This document shows positions 6,549 to 13,678 of a stretch of 26,564 bases of DNA, in pieces (position 1 is the stretch's first letter; each line of letters opens with the position of its first letter). A program made the translations under genes and the position numbers. The stretch comes from a virus. The stretch lies in IMG/VR virus record IMGVR_UViG_3300031695_001027, positions 1-26,564 of that record; one strand, given 5' to 3'. The notes below the pieces were generated by a model. That model was not told the origin of the DNA. It did no database searches and saw only the letters and a program-made list of their open reading frames with translations.

Positions 6549-7345
6549 ATTGTATTTCCTCTTTTCATAATATAAACATGATTATTAATCACCTTTCGCT
6601 TTTGAACCGGTACAGTATTCAATAAATTATCCATTTCTACTTTATTGTATTTTTGTTTGATATTATATTGCCTGTCATCATTCTCAATAAACAATACGGT
6701 TAAAAGTTCTTTAGACTGTAATTTATTTTGTGGTAAGTATGCTACTAATCTATTTTCTTTAGTAGATGGTAACATAAAATTACCTGGTGAGGTGGCAATC
6801 ATGCTACCATCGATTAAATGATATATGCCATCAATAAACAAGAAAGCTAAAACTAATCCTTGTTTGTTGGATGAACCAGAAATAACTACTTCATCACCTT
6901 CATTAAAATAAAACTCAGTACTATCCAATTTGAATTTAATTGGGTTCTCAATTGTTCCTACATCTGCACGAATAACTACTGTGCATTTATTATAACCTAG
7001 TGCTTTATTTGTTTGAATATTCTTTTCAATAATAGACTTGATGTAACCAGACGAATCTGATATAACATTTTTTTGTATATCGCACTTTGCTTCTTTGCAA
7101 CTTTCTATTGTAAAAGCACTTAACGATTCACCAGTAACTTCGAGAATAGCATTCTCTTTAGCGATTGATTCAGCCATTTTACAAGCATCTGATTCTGACG
7201 TATCAGGACCAAATTTATATTCACCTACTGCAGTCGTAACTGTACTTTCTTGTTTAATTAAGTTTTTTAATGCCTTAATCTCAAGATATTCCTCAGCGTT
7301 AGCGAACATAGATGCAATTAACAATGGTAATAAAAGTTTCTTCAT
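6545..7345 (-). CDS. Secreted DUF4384 / FlgT-like envelope protein
   Basis: 266 aa with a cleavable signal (MKKLLLPLLIASMFANAEE). The N-terminal half (about residues 45-140: DACKMAESIAKENAILEVTGE, then KCTVVIRADV) resembles FlgT/LPP20-type N-domains. The second half (about 145-225: VKLDSTEFYFNEGDEVVISG, LAFLFIDGIYHLI) resembles DUF4384, a beta domain often met beside CsgG-family pores. It is probably a periplasmic or outer-membrane accessory protein. It overlaps both neighbours (TAATG upstream, ATGA downstream), so all three genes are translationally coupled. Four cysteines in the N-domain may form disulfides. The domain assignment comes from pattern memory and needs a profile search. Confidence 0.65.
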   Translation of the reverse strand: MKKLLLPLLIASMFANAEEYLEIKALKNLIKQESTVTTAVGEYKFGPDTSESDACKMAESIAKENAILEVTGESLSAFTIESCKEAKCDIQKNVISDSSGYIKSIIEKNIQTNKALGYNKCTVVIRADVGTIENPIKFKLDSTEFYFNEGDEVVISGSSNKQGLVLAFLFIDGIYHLIDGSMIATSPGNFMLPSTKENRLVAYLPQNKLQSKELLTVLFIENDDRQYNIKQKYNKVEMDNLLNTVPVQKRKVINNHVYIMKRGNTI

Positions 7346-7743
7346 TAAGCTGTTGCTTTTTGTTCTGCTATTTCAGCATCAATCTCGTCTGAAATTTCAA
7401 GCATCTCTTTCTTGATATCAGAAACTAAATCATCTAGTTTTGATATTGAAGGTTTTTTTATCATATCACCTGGTGTAAAATTTGATGTTAATATACCAGT
7501 TCTTCGCATATATTCTTTTACTTCATCAGCATTTACTAATTGATAAGAGGTCACTTTACGACCATCTTTAGTAATACGAATTATGCCATTAGCATTTGTT
7601 TTGATATGCCACATGTATGTAGAAATACGATACATATAGATTTCTTTACCGAGAAGAGTGTCAATTTCTTCTCTTGTTACTGCATTTCCTGAAATCATTA
7701 TTGTCAATAATTTCTGAAAAGGTTTAAGTTTCACTGTTTTCAT
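7345..7743 (-). CDS. Small winged-helix-like protein, unknown function
   Basis: 132 aa. The first 70 residues (LKPFQKLLTIMISGNAVTRE, IDTLLGKEIYMYRISTYMWHI, KDGRKVTSYQLVN) look like a winged-helix domain: a helix-turn-helix followed by a basic beta hairpin. The C-terminal third is acidic and helical (DIKKEMLEISDEIDAEIAEQ). It is the first gene after the sigma70-type promoter at 7811-7839 and overlaps the DUF4384 gene by 1 nt. An early regulator role is possible; alternatively it is one of the many small T4-like phage proteins of no known role. Confidence 0.68.
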   Translation of the reverse strand: MKTVKLKPFQKLLTIMISGNAVTREEIDTLLGKEIYMYRISTYMWHIKTNANGIIRITKDGRKVTSYQLVNADEVKEYMRRTGILTSNFTPGDMIKKPSISKLDDLVSDIKKEMLEISDEIDAEIAEQKATA

Positions 7744-7810
7744 AATATAATTTCCTTGTTAATAAAATCAAAATAAGATTTAATATATAGATTTCTCATT
7801 TTGAAGGGTA

Positions 7811-7839
7811 AGTATAACACAATTTTGCCTGAAAGTCAA
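7811..7839 (-). promoter_or_regulatory. Early sigma70-type promoter
   Basis: Minus strand: GCTTGACT (-35 hexamer 7839-7834), 17-nt spacer, TATACT (7816-7811), with a TG one base upstream of the -10 box (TGTTATACT). It drives the 7743 gene and the DUF4384/LPP20 module. It shares GCTTGAC with four other intergenic promoters here. Confidence 0.85.
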
Positions 7840-7842
7840 GCA

Positions 7843-8160
7843 TTATCGCCTCATCTTTGCCTGGTCTTCCAGGTCTTCTTGTCTGAATAGTGGAACACCA
7901 TTCGATTTGTGTAATGTTCCAATACCAATCATCTTATCACCAGTATAAGTCGGTGGATGATTCTCTTTGGTTGTTGAACCAGATGAATCTGTTTTTAAAC
8001 TTGGATGATATGGTGTTTCTCTGATTATTAGACCAGATGCCACAGGATTGAATCGGTTAGATACATCAATAGGCTTAGTTTTACCATCAGTTCTAGCAAC
8101 CAGATTTCTCTTTTTACTTTTTCGTCTAGGTTTGTATTTACTGTTCACATAGATAATCAT
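7843..8160 (-). CDS. Small basic phage protein, unknown function
   Basis: 105 aa starting MIIYVNSKYKPRRKSKKRN at ATG 8160. The frame is open to 8223, but the promoter at 8203-8230 overlaps that extension, which could not then be in the transcript; AAAGGA also lies 12 nt before ATG 8160. The N-terminus is strongly basic (KYKPRRKSKKR), the remainder polar and probably disordered, ending in a charged tail (RQEDLEDQAKMRR). The IIYVNxKYKPRRK opening recalls small proteins of marine T4-like phages. Nucleic-acid binding is possible; nothing more can be said. Confidence 0.6.
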   Translation of the reverse strand: MIIYVNSKYKPRRKSKKRNLVARTDGKTKPIDVSNRFNPVASGLIIRETPYHPSLKTDSSGSTTKENHPPTYTGDKMIGIGTLHKSNGVPLFRQEDLEDQAKMRR

Positions 8161-8202
8161 TCGTACCGTATATCCTTTACATAATTTTACATCTATATAA
8201 GG

Positions 8203-8230
8203 ATTATACATGTTTTTAGGCAAAAGTCAA
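8203..8230 (-). promoter_or_regulatory. Early sigma70-type promoter
   Basis: Minus strand: GCTTGACT (-35 hexamer 8230-8225), 16-nt spacer, TATAAT (8208-8203). It drives the 7843-8160 gene and fixes the start of that gene downstream of 8195. Confidence 0.85.
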
Positions 8231-8290
8231 GCACTTTCGAGCATTAATTTGGTATTATTCTTTGATGTAAATGAGAGTGATTCGCATTTA

Positions 8291-8536
8291 CTATAGTTCG
8301 ATGTTACTCCATTTCTGAAGTTTTAAGTTTTTTGCTTGTGAACATAGTTCCAAAGCTTCTTTTTTGATGTAACCTTTTTTGATGAGAATTTCAATCATGC
8401 AATATATGTCGCCTAGTTCTGATTCGAGTTTATCAAATCCAGCATCAAATCTAATTATTTTGGATGCTTCAACTGAAGCTTCAGAACATTCTTCCATGAG
8501 TATGGTTAGAATTTCGTGTTTTTCGTTAGTTATCAT
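8291..8536 (-). CDS. MazG-like nucleotide pyrophosphohydrolase domain protein
   Basis: 81 aa, the size of a minimal MazG-like domain. It shows the metal-binding pattern EExxE (EECSEASVEASKIIRF) followed by ExxD (LESELGDIYCMIEILI). All-alpha NTP pyrophosphatases of this type are common in marine phages, where they hydrolyse NTP or dNTP; effects on the host (p)ppGpp response have been proposed. Activity here is inferred from the retained acidic residues. It lies downstream of the 56-aa gene and ClpP in the same operon. A 7-bp stem (8267-8273 with 8285-8291) overlaps its stop but lacks a U-run. Confidence 0.75.
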   Translation of the reverse strand: MITNEKHEILTILMEECSEASVEASKIIRFDAGFDKLESELGDIYCMIEILIKKGYIKKEALELCSQAKNLKLQKWSNIEL

Positions 8537-8551
8537 AATATAAGTTAATTC

Positions 8552-8722
8552 TTAAAAGAGTTGTAATTGTTTATCTTTATAATAAGTTTTTTCGTCTACA
8601 TCTACTTCAACTTCTAGTTCATTTTTTTGGTCTATTAATTGAGATACATGTAGCATTTTCGACTCTATTTCCACTTCTAGTTCTAGTATTCTTTGTTGAT
8701 TAAACTGTACTGTCGTGGTCAT
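8552..8722 (-). CDS. Small acidic coiled-coil protein (56 aa)
   Basis: 56 aa beginning MTTTVQFNQQRILELEVEIE, with a strong ribosome site (AAGGAAAAATC) before ATG 8722. The heptad-like ILELEVEIESKMLHVSQLI and acidic NELEVEVDVDEK suggest a short coiled coil. It fills the gap between the ClpP and MazG-like genes exactly. No family recognised. Confidence 0.7.
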   Translation of the reverse strand: MTTTVQFNQQRILELEVEIESKMLHVSQLIDQKNELEVEVDVDEKTYYKDKQLQLF

Positions 8723-8731
8723 GATTTTTCC

Positions 8732-9340
8732 TTAACTTATGAATTTATCGGCAATTCCCAAATTGATACACTCATCTGCTGTTAACCAAACATCTGTAGG
8801 TGGTAACAGTTTTGATTTTATGGATTTCTCTTCCATGTTTGTCGCTCTTTTCAAAACATCAACCATTCGTTTATTTAATAACTCAGTCTCTTTATATTGT
8901 GCCTTTATATCGTGGTGTTTTCCATAAACTTCACCTGTATATTGGTGGCACATAATACTAGCATATTTACCAATATATCTTTCACCTTTCATTCCTGTTG
9001 CGAATACTAGAAAAGCTGCACTCATAACATTACCAATTCCAAAGGTTCGAATCTTACGATGTGAATTATGCATAATATCAATTAGAGCAAAGGCATCAGT
9101 CAAACTGCCGCCTGTTGAATTGATAAACAATGTTAAAGGAACTTCGGTATGTAACGTATTCTCATATGCAATCCACCGAATAATCTCAGTAACATTTTCT
9201 TCACATATTTCGCCAGTAAGAAAATTAATATGGTTATTGAGTAACGCAACATTAATTCTTTCTGAGGAGAAGAGTAAATCGTCTATATCTCTCTTATCGT
9301 CAACTGGTTTTTTATATTTCTGTAGTCTCTTGTTTTTCAT
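8732..9340 (-). CDS. ClpP-like serine protease
   Basis: 202 aa, the usual ClpP length. The catalytic triad can be placed: Ser107 (IGNVMSAAFLVFATG), His132 (SIMCHQYTGEVYG) and Asp183 (LPPTDVWLTADE). The oxyanion strand LFINSTGGSLTDAF and the ending LGIADKF are also typical. No Clp ATPase is in the window, so it may use a host ClpA or ClpX, or process phage proteins alone; ClpP-like enzymes are sometimes prohead proteases, but no capsid gene is nearby. Its start overlaps the epimerase by 29 nt and no other good start exists. A 56-aa gene follows by 9 nt. Confidence 0.9.
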   Translation of the reverse strand: MKNKRLQKYKKPVDDKRDIDDLLFSSERINVALLNNHINFLTGEICEENVTEIIRWIAYENTLHTEVPLTLFINSTGGSLTDAFALIDIMHNSHRKIRTFGIGNVMSAAFLVFATGMKGERYIGKYASIMCHQYTGEVYGKHHDIKAQYKETELLNKRMVDVLKRATNMEEKSIKSKLLPPTDVWLTADECINLGIADKFIS

Positions 9341-10343
9341 TTGAATGCCATTCGTAAGCGGTTTTTATAATCGAAGTGATGTCATACTTCGGCTCGTATT
9401 TTAATATTTCTACCGCTTTGGAGATATCTGCAACTAAACTGACTGCATCTCCATCTCTTCTTGGGTTGAGTTTGATTGTAATTAACTTCTCAGATACTTT
9501 CTCAACTTCAGATAAGATTTCATAGACTGAATGACCTTTACCGGTACCTAGATTAAACACGTCTGATTTACCACCTTTATTTAGATATTCTGAAGCTAAT
9601 ATATGAGCATCAGCAACATCATTTACATGAACATAATCTCTTATGCATGTACCATCTTTTGTGTTGTAGTCATCGCCATTTAATTCAAATTCTATGTTAC
9701 TTCTTTCATATTTCTTATCACCCAAGCTATATATTAAACGTGGTATTAAGTGTGTTTCTGGTTGATGGTCTTCACCAAACTCACCATCTTCATCTGCACC
9801 AGTTAAGTTAAAGAATCTAAAAATTACATAGTTTAATCCTGACTTATTAATTATCTGTTCTGATAATTCTTTAGAGTGACCATAAGGTTGATTGAATTCT
9901 ATTTCATCATCTTCCTTAATCATTGAGTTTTTTGTTTTATAGACAGCCGCTGTTGAAGAGTAAATGATATTTTTAACACCATGTTTATTCATAGCGTTTA
10001 CAACAGCACAAGTTCCGCCAAGATTGATATCATAGAATTCAGTTGGTTCTAATACAGATATTCCTGCTTCTATTCTAGCAGCCAAATGAATCACTAAATC
10101 AAAGTTCCAGTTACCAAGAACACTTTCTAATCTAGGTCCGTCTCGCACATCACCAGCATGCATAACATCGATATAACTATTAAAGTTATGTTTGTAATCG
10201 AAACCATGAACACTCCAGTTGGCTTGTTTCATTGTCTTTGCTAGATGTGAACCAAGATAACCAGATACGCCAGTAATCAATACTCTTTTCTTAGAATGTT
10301 CTATTTGTGATTTAAGATTATCTATCTTCTCGTCCCATTTCAT
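9312..10343 (-). CDS. NAD-dependent nucleotide-sugar epimerase, GalE-like
   Basis: 343 aa, an extended short-chain dehydrogenase. It has the NAD motif TGVSGYLGSHL (Gly25, Gly28, Gly31), the Ser/Thr site SSTAAVYK, and the catalytic pair Tyr154-Lys158 in PYGHSKE. GalE features follow: RFFNLTGAD, IRDYVHVNDVADAH, FNLGTGKGHSV and RRDGDAVSLVADISKA. It probably interconverts UDP-glucose and UDP-galactose (or the N-acetyl forms). It overlaps the GT2 gene by 4 nt (ATGA), so the two probably supply and attach a sugar to host surface glycan, a virion protein or DNA. Substrate not determinable. Confidence 0.9.
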   Translation of the reverse strand: MKWDEKIDNLKSQIEHSKKRVLITGVSGYLGSHLAKTMKQANWSVHGFDYKHNFNSYIDVMHAGDVRDGPRLESVLGNWNFDLVIHLAARIEAGISVLEPTEFYDINLGGTCAVVNAMNKHGVKNIIYSSTAAVYKTKNSMIKEDDEIEFNQPYGHSKELSEQIINKSGLNYVIFRFFNLTGADEDGEFGEDHQPETHLIPRLIYSLGDKKYERSNIEFELNGDDYNTKDGTCIRDYVHVNDVADAHILASEYLNKGGKSDVFNLGTGKGHSVYEILSEVEKVSEKLITIKLNPRRDGDAVSLVADISKAVEILKYEPKYDITSIIKTAYEWHSNEKQETTEI

Positions 10344-11092
10344 TCTTCTACTGACTCAACTATTGATATTCCTGGACCAACTTGATGTATCTTTTGTTTA
10401 ATTGTCCATGGATATATTTCACCATATTTGTCTTTTGTTATTTTGTTACCAGAAATAAAGAATTCTTTTGTTACAGAATTTTCATTACCATCTAAACGAT
10501 AGTTGACTGTATATTCATTAGAACATTGGCCGTTTGGAAAGTGATGTTTTAATGCTCTAAAGAATTGTCTATCTGCACCCCATTTTCCATACCAAGCATG
10601 ACCAATTTTAGTTGCAACATCTCTTTTTATGGCAAAACATGATGTGTCAATATGTCTAACATCTTCATTAAAATATGTAGGCCAATCACCAAGTGATTCA
10701 CAATTGTCTTCACATATAAACTCGCCTTCTTTATCTACTATTCTTCTAAGTGAATAAGCCCAATCTGTACCTGACTCGATTGTTTTAACCATGTGTTCAA
10801 TATGGGTCGGTTCTAACCAATTATCTTCATCAAGATAGACTATGATGTCAGCATTAACTAAAAATGAGCAGGCTGCGTACACACGATGACCGTACCAGTC
10901 TTTACCAACGTTTTCTTCAAGACTAATAGTTTTAATTGTTGGTATATTTCTACACCAACTAGGAATAGTTACTTCTGCTCCATCTTTGAAAACGTAATGA
11001 ATAATATCTTTATATGTTTGATTTTTGACCGAGTTTAGGTTCTGTTCTAGATGCTTCGAGCCAATGGTTGGAGTTACAACTGCAACTCTCAT
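10340..11092 (-). CDS. Family 2-like glycosyltransferase (GT-A fold)
   Basis: 250 aa. The N-terminus MRVAVVTPTIGSKHLEQNL, then SVKNQTYKDI, is a GT-A start, and DIIVYLDEDNW holds the DxD-type metal motif at Asp88-Asp90. A later acceptor-side segment (WGADRQFFRAL) is also typical. There are no membrane segments, so it is cytoplasmic. It is coupled to the GalE-like gene downstream (ATGA overlap) and overlaps the upstream gene by 1 nt, forming a compact sugar-modification pair. The acceptor is unknown; phage DNA or a structural protein are options besides LPS. Confidence 0.88.
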   Translation of the reverse strand: MRVAVVTPTIGSKHLEQNLNSVKNQTYKDIIHYVFKDGAEVTIPSWCRNIPTIKTISLEENVGKDWYGHRVYAACSFLVNADIIVYLDEDNWLEPTHIEHMVKTIESGTDWAYSLRRIVDKEGEFICEDNCESLGDWPTYFNEDVRHIDTSCFAIKRDVATKIGHAWYGKWGADRQFFRALKHHFPNGQCSNEYTVNYRLDGNENSVTKEFFISGNKITKDKYGEIYPWTIKQKIHQVGPGISIVESVEE

Positions 11093-11541
11093 TATAAAGA
11101 TTCTTTTTTAAGGTCTATCAGGGTAAATGCATCATTAACTAGTGATTTGGTTAGATGCATAATGCCAATATCTTTCTTTAAAAGACCAACTAGTATTTCA
11201 GCTTCATCTTTATGTAAGCTTTCTAGTATAATTAACATTATTTGTTTCTTTCTTTTAGGTGTCAACATGGTTGACCTAGAATCACCTTTAATGAATCTAT
11301 ACAATTTAGCAGTCTCGCCATGAAGATAAGCAAAGTTTAATCCAGCTGGGTCAACAGAAGGTCTGTAGTCTGGAATCTCTACATCAAATTCAACATTGTC
11401 ATCATATAATAATTCGAAGAATTGTCTTAATGCTTTAGTGTCATACTTTTGAAGCACAGCTATTCTATCTTTCTTTGTTACTCCATTTTCTACTTCTGTA
11501 AATATTTCTGAGAATAAATTTATCATATTAGAATTCGTCAA
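11092..11541 (-). CDS. Conserved phage protein (DUF6433-like), unknown function
   Basis: 149 aa, all-helical in appearance: MINLFSEIFTEVENGVTKKD, VLQKYDTKALRQFFELLYDD, then RPSVDPAGLNFAYLHGETAKLYRF. This composition (short helices, a central PAGLN segment, a basic TPKRKKQIML helix) matches an uncharacterised family I associate with T4-like marine phages. It overlaps RNase H upstream by 14 nt and GT2 downstream by 1 nt. Co-expression with RNase H suggests a replication-linked role, which is inference only. Confidence 0.65.
   Translation of the reverse strand: MTNSNMINLFSEIFTEVENGVTKKDRIAVLQKYDTKALRQFFELLYDDNVEFDVEIPDYRPSVDPAGLNFAYLHGETAKLYRFIKGDSRSTMLTPKRKKQIMLIILESLHKDEAEILVGLLKKDIGIMHLTKSLVNDAFTLIDLKKESL
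11237..11265 (-). promoter_or_regulatory. Weak candidate sigma70 promoter inside the 11092-11541 gene
   Basis: Minus strand has TTGACA (11265-11260), a 17-nt spacer and AATAAT (11242-11237). It would serve GT2, GalE and ClpP. It is intragenic and lacks the preceding GC of the clear early promoters, so chance is a real alternative. Confidence 0.25.
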
Positions 11542-12376
11542 TGACCTCCAGTAAATTTTTAAGGCGATTAGTTATCATGTAATTCATAAACACTTGTTTA
11601 GTATTAGTGGTAGTTTCATCATATGTTTTGAGAATTAGTTCTTTTAAATTCTCTGGTATTTTAGTTAAGTCAATAAGTAGTTCATTTCTTATAAAGTTTC
11701 TATACATTTCATCAGTACAGAATTCTTTTGGTTCTTGATTTAACCATTTAATAATCTTTACTTCTGTTATTGGTCTCTGGCGAATACCCTCTACAAACAC
11801 ATCATCATTAGATAATATATTAGGAACGCCATCTGATTTGTCACCACGAATAATCAATTGTTTTAATTGAACGGCAGGTAATGGTTCTACTAATGCCTTT
11901 TTCATAATTGGTGAGTATTGTTCTACGTTAGGCCACTTTTGTAGTTGAACGAAATCTTTATCTGATGAAAGAATCATTATCTTTTGTGTAGCACAATATT
12001 TCATTGTTAATATTGCAATCACATCATCAGCCTCACAGGTGTCTATCTCAACAACTTTATAAGGTGAGTGTTTTCTAATCTCGTCTTTGATTAAATGTAG
12101 ACATGCAAAGATTGAATTCCAGTCGTGACCAGATTTCTGTCTAGCTTTCTTACGACTTGCTTTATAGTTTGGGAATAAATCTTTACGCCAGAAGTTTTTG
12201 CTATCACAAGCAATAACAACTTCTGGACCGTGAGATTGTTTATATTTCTTTACATAGGTTCTAATCGTGTTGAGAATCATGTGTCTTACCATAGATTCGT
12301 CAACAGGACCGTTTGTTGAACCGATATGTTCCATCAGGTTAGAAATAGCTACCTGGTTATAGTCAAATATTATCAT
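11528..12376 (-). CDS. rnh: RNase H / 5'-3' exonuclease, T4 Rnh (FEN-like) family
   Basis: 282 aa, near T4 RNase H (305 aa). It removes RNA primers from lagging-strand fragments. The flap-nuclease acidic residues are all visible: Asp5 (IIFDYN), Asp58 (VIACDSKNFWRKDLFPNYK), Glu115-Asp117-Asp118 (CEADDVIAILT), Asp139 and Asp141 (SSDKDF), and Asp179 and Asp182 (IRGDKSDGVPNI). The conserved basic loop FPNYKASRKKAR follows the second Asp. In T4, rnh lies just before dsbA-33-59-32; here the order is kept but 8.5 kb of other genes intervene. The start at ATG 12376 gives the family N-terminus directly. Confidence 0.93.
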   Translation of the reverse strand: MIIFDYNQVAISNLMEHIGSTNGPVDESMVRHMILNTIRTYVKKYKQSHGPEVVIACDSKNFWRKDLFPNYKASRKKARQKSGHDWNSIFACLHLIKDEIRKHSPYKVVEIDTCEADDVIAILTMKYCATQKIMILSSDKDFVQLQKWPNVEQYSPIMKKALVEPLPAVQLKQLIIRGDKSDGVPNILSNDDVFVEGIRQRPITEVKIIKWLNQEPKEFCTDEMYRNFIRNELLIDLTKIPENLKELILKTYDETTTNTKQVFMNYMITNRLKNLLEVIDEF

Positions 12377-12414
12377 GTTAGTATTATATCAAATTTAGAA
12401 GTTTAAAGAGGCAA

Positions 12415-12909
12415 TCATTTGTTTTCTTTCTCTCTCTTTGCATCGTCCATATCTCTTGTCCATTCCATTGCGATATCATCGTAGAAAACTCCAACACTTC
12501 TTTTAGGTTGTCCGTCTTTATCATATCCAAGAGCCAGACATCTATGTTTCATTCTCATCTCTTGATTCTCGCCATAGAAGTTATCAATCCAATTACCACT
12601 TTCTAGATACATTCTACAGTTTCTAATATAACCTTCTAGTGAAGATACCTGTGCAACTGCACCTTTTACATTCTGTCTAACAGCCACTTTAAGACTTGCA
12701 ACCTTATCTTGTGAAATCTTAATCCACTCTTTAACGTTAGACATAGTTAATGGGTGGTCATCGGGTAAGGATTGAACTTCTTGTGAAATGTTTTTGTATT
12801 CGGGTGGATTTTCTTTGAGTCTCTTTTCTCGAGCAAGTGCTAATCTTTCGACTGCAGCTTTCTTTTGTTCAGGAGACATTGGCTTTCTATGCTTTTTTGT
12901 CTTATTCAT
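12415..12909 (-). CDS. Conserved T4-like phage protein, unknown function
   Basis: 164 aa from ATG 12909, which has GAGG 6 nt upstream; the frame remains open to a TTG at 12930 without better support. The N-terminus is very basic (MNKTKKHRKPMSPEQKKAAV, then RLALAREKRLKENPPEYKN), followed by a helical body (WIKISQDKVASLKVAVRQN) and YLESGNWIDNFYGENQE. The KTKKHRKPMSPEQK opening is one I recognise from small proteins of marine T4-like phages, with no known role. It is the first gene after the 12968-12996 early promoter and leads the operon containing RNase H. Confidence 0.72.
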   Translation of the reverse strand: MNKTKKHRKPMSPEQKKAAVERLALAREKRLKENPPEYKNISQEVQSLPDDHPLTMSNVKEWIKISQDKVASLKVAVRQNVKGAVAQVSSLEGYIRNCRMYLESGNWIDNFYGENQEMRMKHRCLALGYDKDGQPKRSVGVFYDDIAMEWTRDMDDAKREKENK

Positions 12910-12957
12910 AATATACCTCAAGTGTTTCAAAGATGTAATAAATGTTATATTATCACT

Positions 12958-12965
12958 TATTTATG
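12958..12965 (-). promoter_or_regulatory. Candidate late promoter, minus side of the divergent region
   Basis: Minus strand reads CATAAATA, 49 nt before ATG 12909 and just downstream of the early -10 box. It may let the 12909 operon continue late. Confidence 0.5.
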
Positions 12966-12967
12966 TA

Positions 12968-12996
12968 AGTATAACATAAATAGCTCCCAATGTCAA
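12968..12996 (-). promoter_or_regulatory. Early sigma70-type promoter for the 12909 operon
   Basis: Minus strand: GCTTGACA (-35 hexamer 12996-12991, perfect), 17-nt spacer, TATACT (12973-12968). It is among the strongest in the window and drives the operon with RNase H. Its spacer contains, on the opposite strand, the late motif of the plus-strand island. Confidence 0.9.
12975..12982 (+). promoter_or_regulatory. Candidate late promoter for the plus-strand island
   Basis: Plus strand reads CATAAATA, about 30 nt before ATG 13013, and lies wholly inside the spacer of the opposing early promoter. The gene it serves has a strong ribosome site (AAGAAGG) downstream. Confidence 0.6.
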
Positions 12997-13012
12997 GCTA
13001 AAGAAGGCAAAC

Positions 13013-13291
13013 ATGGACTTTTTATTCTTAGTAACTGAAGTAGGTTTCCCAATAGCAGCTGCAATGGCTGCCGGGTATTTTGTATTTTTAACATTGAAGT
13101 TTATCCTATCAGATGTGACTTCAAATGTCAAGCGACTAAGTGGTATTATTACCGCATTAGACAATCGTGTAAAAACTATGAATCATGATGTAATTCGCAT
13201 AGACACTCTCATGTCGTCAGCGTTAGGCCTCAAACCAGATATAAATCGTATAGCTCGGGCTGACGGAAAGAATGACGCCAGAAAGGATTAA
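13013..13291 (+). CDS. Small 'GFPI' membrane protein (YvrJ/holin-like), copy 1
   Basis: 92 aa. One or two short membrane helices (about residues 5-32) carry the motif EVGFPIAAAMAAGYFVF, followed by an amphipathic helical tail (RLSGIITALDNRVKTMNHDV). The GFPI motif ahead of a single helix and a coiled tail resembles the YvrJ family and some holin-like phage proteins. The gene at 15000-15263 has the same layout (YGFPIIASFGLGYLIFY), so the two are likely paralogues bracketing this island. The ribosome site AAGAAGG is strong. Inner-membrane location is likely; holin activity is only a possibility. Confidence 0.68.
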   Translation: MDFLFLVTEVGFPIAAAMAAGYFVFLTLKFILSDVTSNVKRLSGIITALDNRVKTMNHDVIRIDTLMSSALGLKPDINRIARADGKNDARKD

Positions 13292-13296
13292 CTCCA

Positions 13297-13656
13297 ATGA
13301 AATTCAATATATCAATTAACTGGTACACTAAGTGGTCAGTAATTTTGTTATTCTTGTCAGCCAATTGTTTTGCCGAAATGAATGTAGAAAGAGTTTATAT
13401 GGCAAATCAAGCTGGTGGTCATATTATATTAACTCAAGAAGAGTGTAAATTAACTAAATATAGTGATAGATATAAGAACAGAGCCTATGCAACAACGAGT
13501 GAATTGGGTATTGAATATGAGGCTTGTTATGATGTGCCTTCTATCGAAGGTGCTCCAGATATTCCAGGCTTTAGAACATTTCCAATAGTAAATTATATAG
13601 ACGAAGATGGATTGATAGTAGAATACCATTTAGACATGTTCTCTGTTAACCGATAG
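13297..13656 (+). CDS. Small secreted protein, unknown function
   Basis: 119 aa with a signal peptide (KWSVILLFLSANCFA, cleavage before EMN). The mature part is about 95 aa with two cysteines (ECKLTK and YEACYDVP) likely to pair in the periplasm. It contains beta-type segments (VYMANQAGGHIILTQEEC and PIVNYIDEDGLIVEYHLD). AAAGGA lies upstream of the ATG, which is 5 nt after the previous stop. A periplasmic role is likely; no family recognised. Confidence 0.68.
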   Translation: MKFNISINWYTKWSVILLFLSANCFAEMNVERVYMANQAGGHIILTQEECKLTKYSDRYKNRAYATTSELGIEYEACYDVPSIEGAPDIPGFRTFPIVNYIDEDGLIVEYHLDMFSVNR

Positions 13657-13678
13657 ATAAAAAAGAGGAACTAATTTA

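Noticed and set aside
7095-7415. Plus-strand frame of 106 codons opposite the DUF4384-like gene
   Set aside because: Antisense to two coupled genes, no ribosome site and no recognisable protein pattern.
8267-8291. Stem GTAAATG/CATTTAC at the MazG-like gene stop
   Set aside because: No U-run follows on the minus strand, so it is not a convincing terminator.
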